From the NCBI GenBank assembly GCA_002316235.1, contig DCDD01000024.1, positions 1-7,579 of the forward strand: DNA of 7,579 nucleotides, in the 5' to 3' direction. Both the position numbers and the translations under genes were made by a program. This document shows, piece after piece, positions 6,240 to 7,579 of this stretch. The notes under the pieces were generated by a model that saw only the letters and a list, made by a program, of their open reading frames with translations, ran no database searches and had not been told where the DNA came from. Position 1 is the stretch's first letter, and every line of letters starts with the position of its first letter. Origin of the DNA: Bacteroidales bacterium UBA1064 (GTDB lineage: Bacteria > Bacteroidota > Bacteroidia > Bacteroidales > Tenuifilaceae).

Positions 6240-7579
6240 ATGGTTAAAAACAGCTACTCGACGATTGCTCTTGCCTCCATCATATTGTTGCTGGCTGCAT
6301 GTAGCGGAACAAAAAAATCTGTTGATACAATTCCGTCCCCATCGTGGGTACAAAATCGCCCAACCTCCTCAATTTACTACGTTGGTATAGGTTCTGCCCC
6401 TAAAATAGGCAGCCCAAACGATTACCAACAAGCTGCCAAACAAAATGCACTGGCTGATATGGCAAGCGAGATTTCGGTAAAGATATCGTCTAACTCCGTG
6501 ATAAGCGCCTTTGAAACCCAGCAAAATTTTTACGAGGATTACTCGGCAAGCATACGTGCCGAAGCTCAAAAGGAACTTGAAGGATATGAGATGGCCGAAG
6601 CATGGGAGGATTCACAAAACTACTGGGTTTACTACCGCCTTTCGAAAGAAACCTACCGGAAAATTTCAGATGAGAAAAAGGCAAAAGCAGCTTCGCTCTC
6701 GCTCGACTACTATGATAAAGCATTGAAAAGTGCTGAAAATGGTGATTACAGAACCTGCCTGCTCCAGGTAGTTAGGGCACTGGAGACTCTCAAACCATAC
6801 TTCGCCGAATCGGTTACTGCCAGCTACCAGGGAAGGGAGATCTTTCTGGGAAATGAGCTAATCCAGCTGCTTACCGAAACCTTGAATAACCTGCTGCTTA
6901 ACGGACCTTCCGAGGTTTTGGCACGAATGGGACAACCAATTCCTGCCGGCTCGTTAACCTACAGCGTTACCAATCGTATTGGTATTCCCCAAAAGGGAAT
7001 GCCTCTTAGGGCAAGCTACTCCGAAAAGCCAATGCTGATGAACAAGAGTATTACCGGTAGTGATGGCAAAGCTTGTTTTTCGGTCGATCGTGTCAGCTCC
7101 TCACGCAATGTCGAAAAAATAGCCGTTGTGCTGGACTTTAGCGCAATAGTTCAGGAGGCCACCACCGACTTTGACTTGCGTAAGCTTCTATCCCGATTTC
7201 AGGTTCCTTCGGTTGAAACCTCAATAAGAATTGATAAGCCTACATTTTCGGTAGTAACCAGGGAAATGCTGTTCGACAAGCCCGCTCAAAAGAACGTTCT
7301 GGCCGAAGCCATAAAGCGTAAAGTCACCGATGAGGGATTCCCGATAGCCGAAAAAACATCCGATGCAGATTTTGCCATTACCATTGAGGCCTCAACTGCT
7401 AAAACCGGAGAATCGGGCAGTTACAAGCAGGCAAGCCTTTCAGCTTTGATATACGTTACCAACGCACAGGGTGTTGAGGTTTACCGCCGAAGTTTAGACC
7501 CCATAACCGGTTCTCATTTTGACTGGGAGGCTGCTGGCTTAAGCACCTTCGACAAAGCGGCCAAACGGCTTGAGAGCTC
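6240..7579 (+). CDS. LPP20-family lipoprotein, multidomain, 3' end outside window
   Basis: An open frame of 446 codons runs off the window without a stop. The signal peptide ends Leu-Ala-Ala-Cys (Cys21), a good lipobox. Residues about 34-140 match the LPP20 pattern: Pro-Ser-Trp-Val, then Tyr-Tyr-Val-Gly-Ile-Gly (46-51), then a helix with Ala-x-x-Asn-Ala-Leu-Ala-Asp-Met-Ala and a strand with Val-Lys-Ile-Ser-Ser. A helical, TPR-like part (about 142-222) follows. Next comes a probable Ig-like beta sandwich (about 236-300) with Gly-x-Pro-x-x-Gly-x-Pro-Leu and Asp-Gly-Lys-Ala. The last part is an alpha/beta module (about 335-446) with Gly-Phe-Pro-Ile-Ala and Asp-Ala-Asp-Phe-Ala-Ile, resembling LpoB/FlgO-like folds. 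The ATG is 5 bp after the TPR/CsgG-like gene stop, so the two are surely one operon. LPP20 assignment is fairly firm; the later domains are inferred from patterns. Function is unknown. Confidence 0.8.
   Translation, partial: MVKNSYSTIALASIILLLAACSGTKKSVDTIPSPSWVQNRPTSSIYYVGIGSAPKIGSPNDYQQAAKQNALADMASEISVKISSNSVISAFETQQNFYEDYSASIRAEAQKELEGYEMAEAWEDSQNYWVYYRLSKETYRKISDEKKAKAASLSLDYYDKALKSAENGDYRTCLLQVVRALETLKPYFAESVTASYQGREIFLGNELIQLLTETLNNLLLNGPSEVLARMGQPIPAGSLTYSVTNRIGIPQKGMPLRASYSEKPMLMNKSITGSDGKACFSVDRVSSSRNVEKIAVVLDFSAIVQEATTDFDLRKLLSRFQVPSVETSIRIDKPTFSVVTREMLFDKPAQKNVLAEAIKRKVTDEGFPIAEKTSDADFAITIEASTAKTGESGSYKQASLSALIYVTNAQGVEVYRRSLDPITGSHFDWEAAGLSTFDKAAKRLES

Noticed and set aside
6511..6726. 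Plus-strand frame of 71 codons and overlapping minus-strand frames at 6114-6723
   Set aside because: They overlap the LPP20 lipoprotein frame, which has a lipobox, a family pattern and continuous coding to the window end.

Overview
The window looks like a chromosomal segment of a Bacteroidota bacterium, most likely of the Bacteroidales/Marinilabiliales type. The reasons are a fused RibB-RibA enzyme with the N-terminus typical of that phylum, promoter-like boxes of the form TAnnTTTG upstream of three genes, starts without a recognisable Shine-Dalgarno sequence, and an LptF/LptG-family permease near ribBA. The assignment is inference; no marker gene is present. No RNA genes, mobile elements, CRISPR arrays or long repeats were seen.

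Layout. (1) Positions 1-252 hold the C-terminal end of an LptF/LptG-family permease on the + strand. (2) Positions 300-2692 hold two glycosyltransferase genes on the same strand: a soluble GT-B (GT4-type) enzyme, and a membrane-anchored GT-A (GT2) enzyme whose start overlaps the previous stop. They probably act in sequence on a surface glycan. (3) Positions 2765-4003 encode bifunctional RibBA for riboflavin synthesis, probably from its own promoter at 2726-2733. (4) Positions 4053-4700, on the - strand, encode a Nudix hydrolase of the CoA-pyrophosphatase type, convergent with ribBA. (5) The 154-bp gap 4701-4854 carries divergent promoter-like elements for the Nudix gene and for a lipoprotein operon. 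(6) Positions 4855-7579 hold two lipoprotein genes 5 bp apart. The first has TPR-like repeats followed by a CsgG-like domain; the second is an LPP20-domain lipoprotein cut by the window end.

The first three-quarters is ordinary envelope and vitamin metabolism. The least understood part is the lipoprotein pair. CsgG-like and LPP20-like folds recur in outer-membrane assemblies (curli secretion, flagellar FlgT/FlgP rings), so this pair may form an uncharacterised periplasmic or outer-membrane complex. Its function cannot be read from the sequence.
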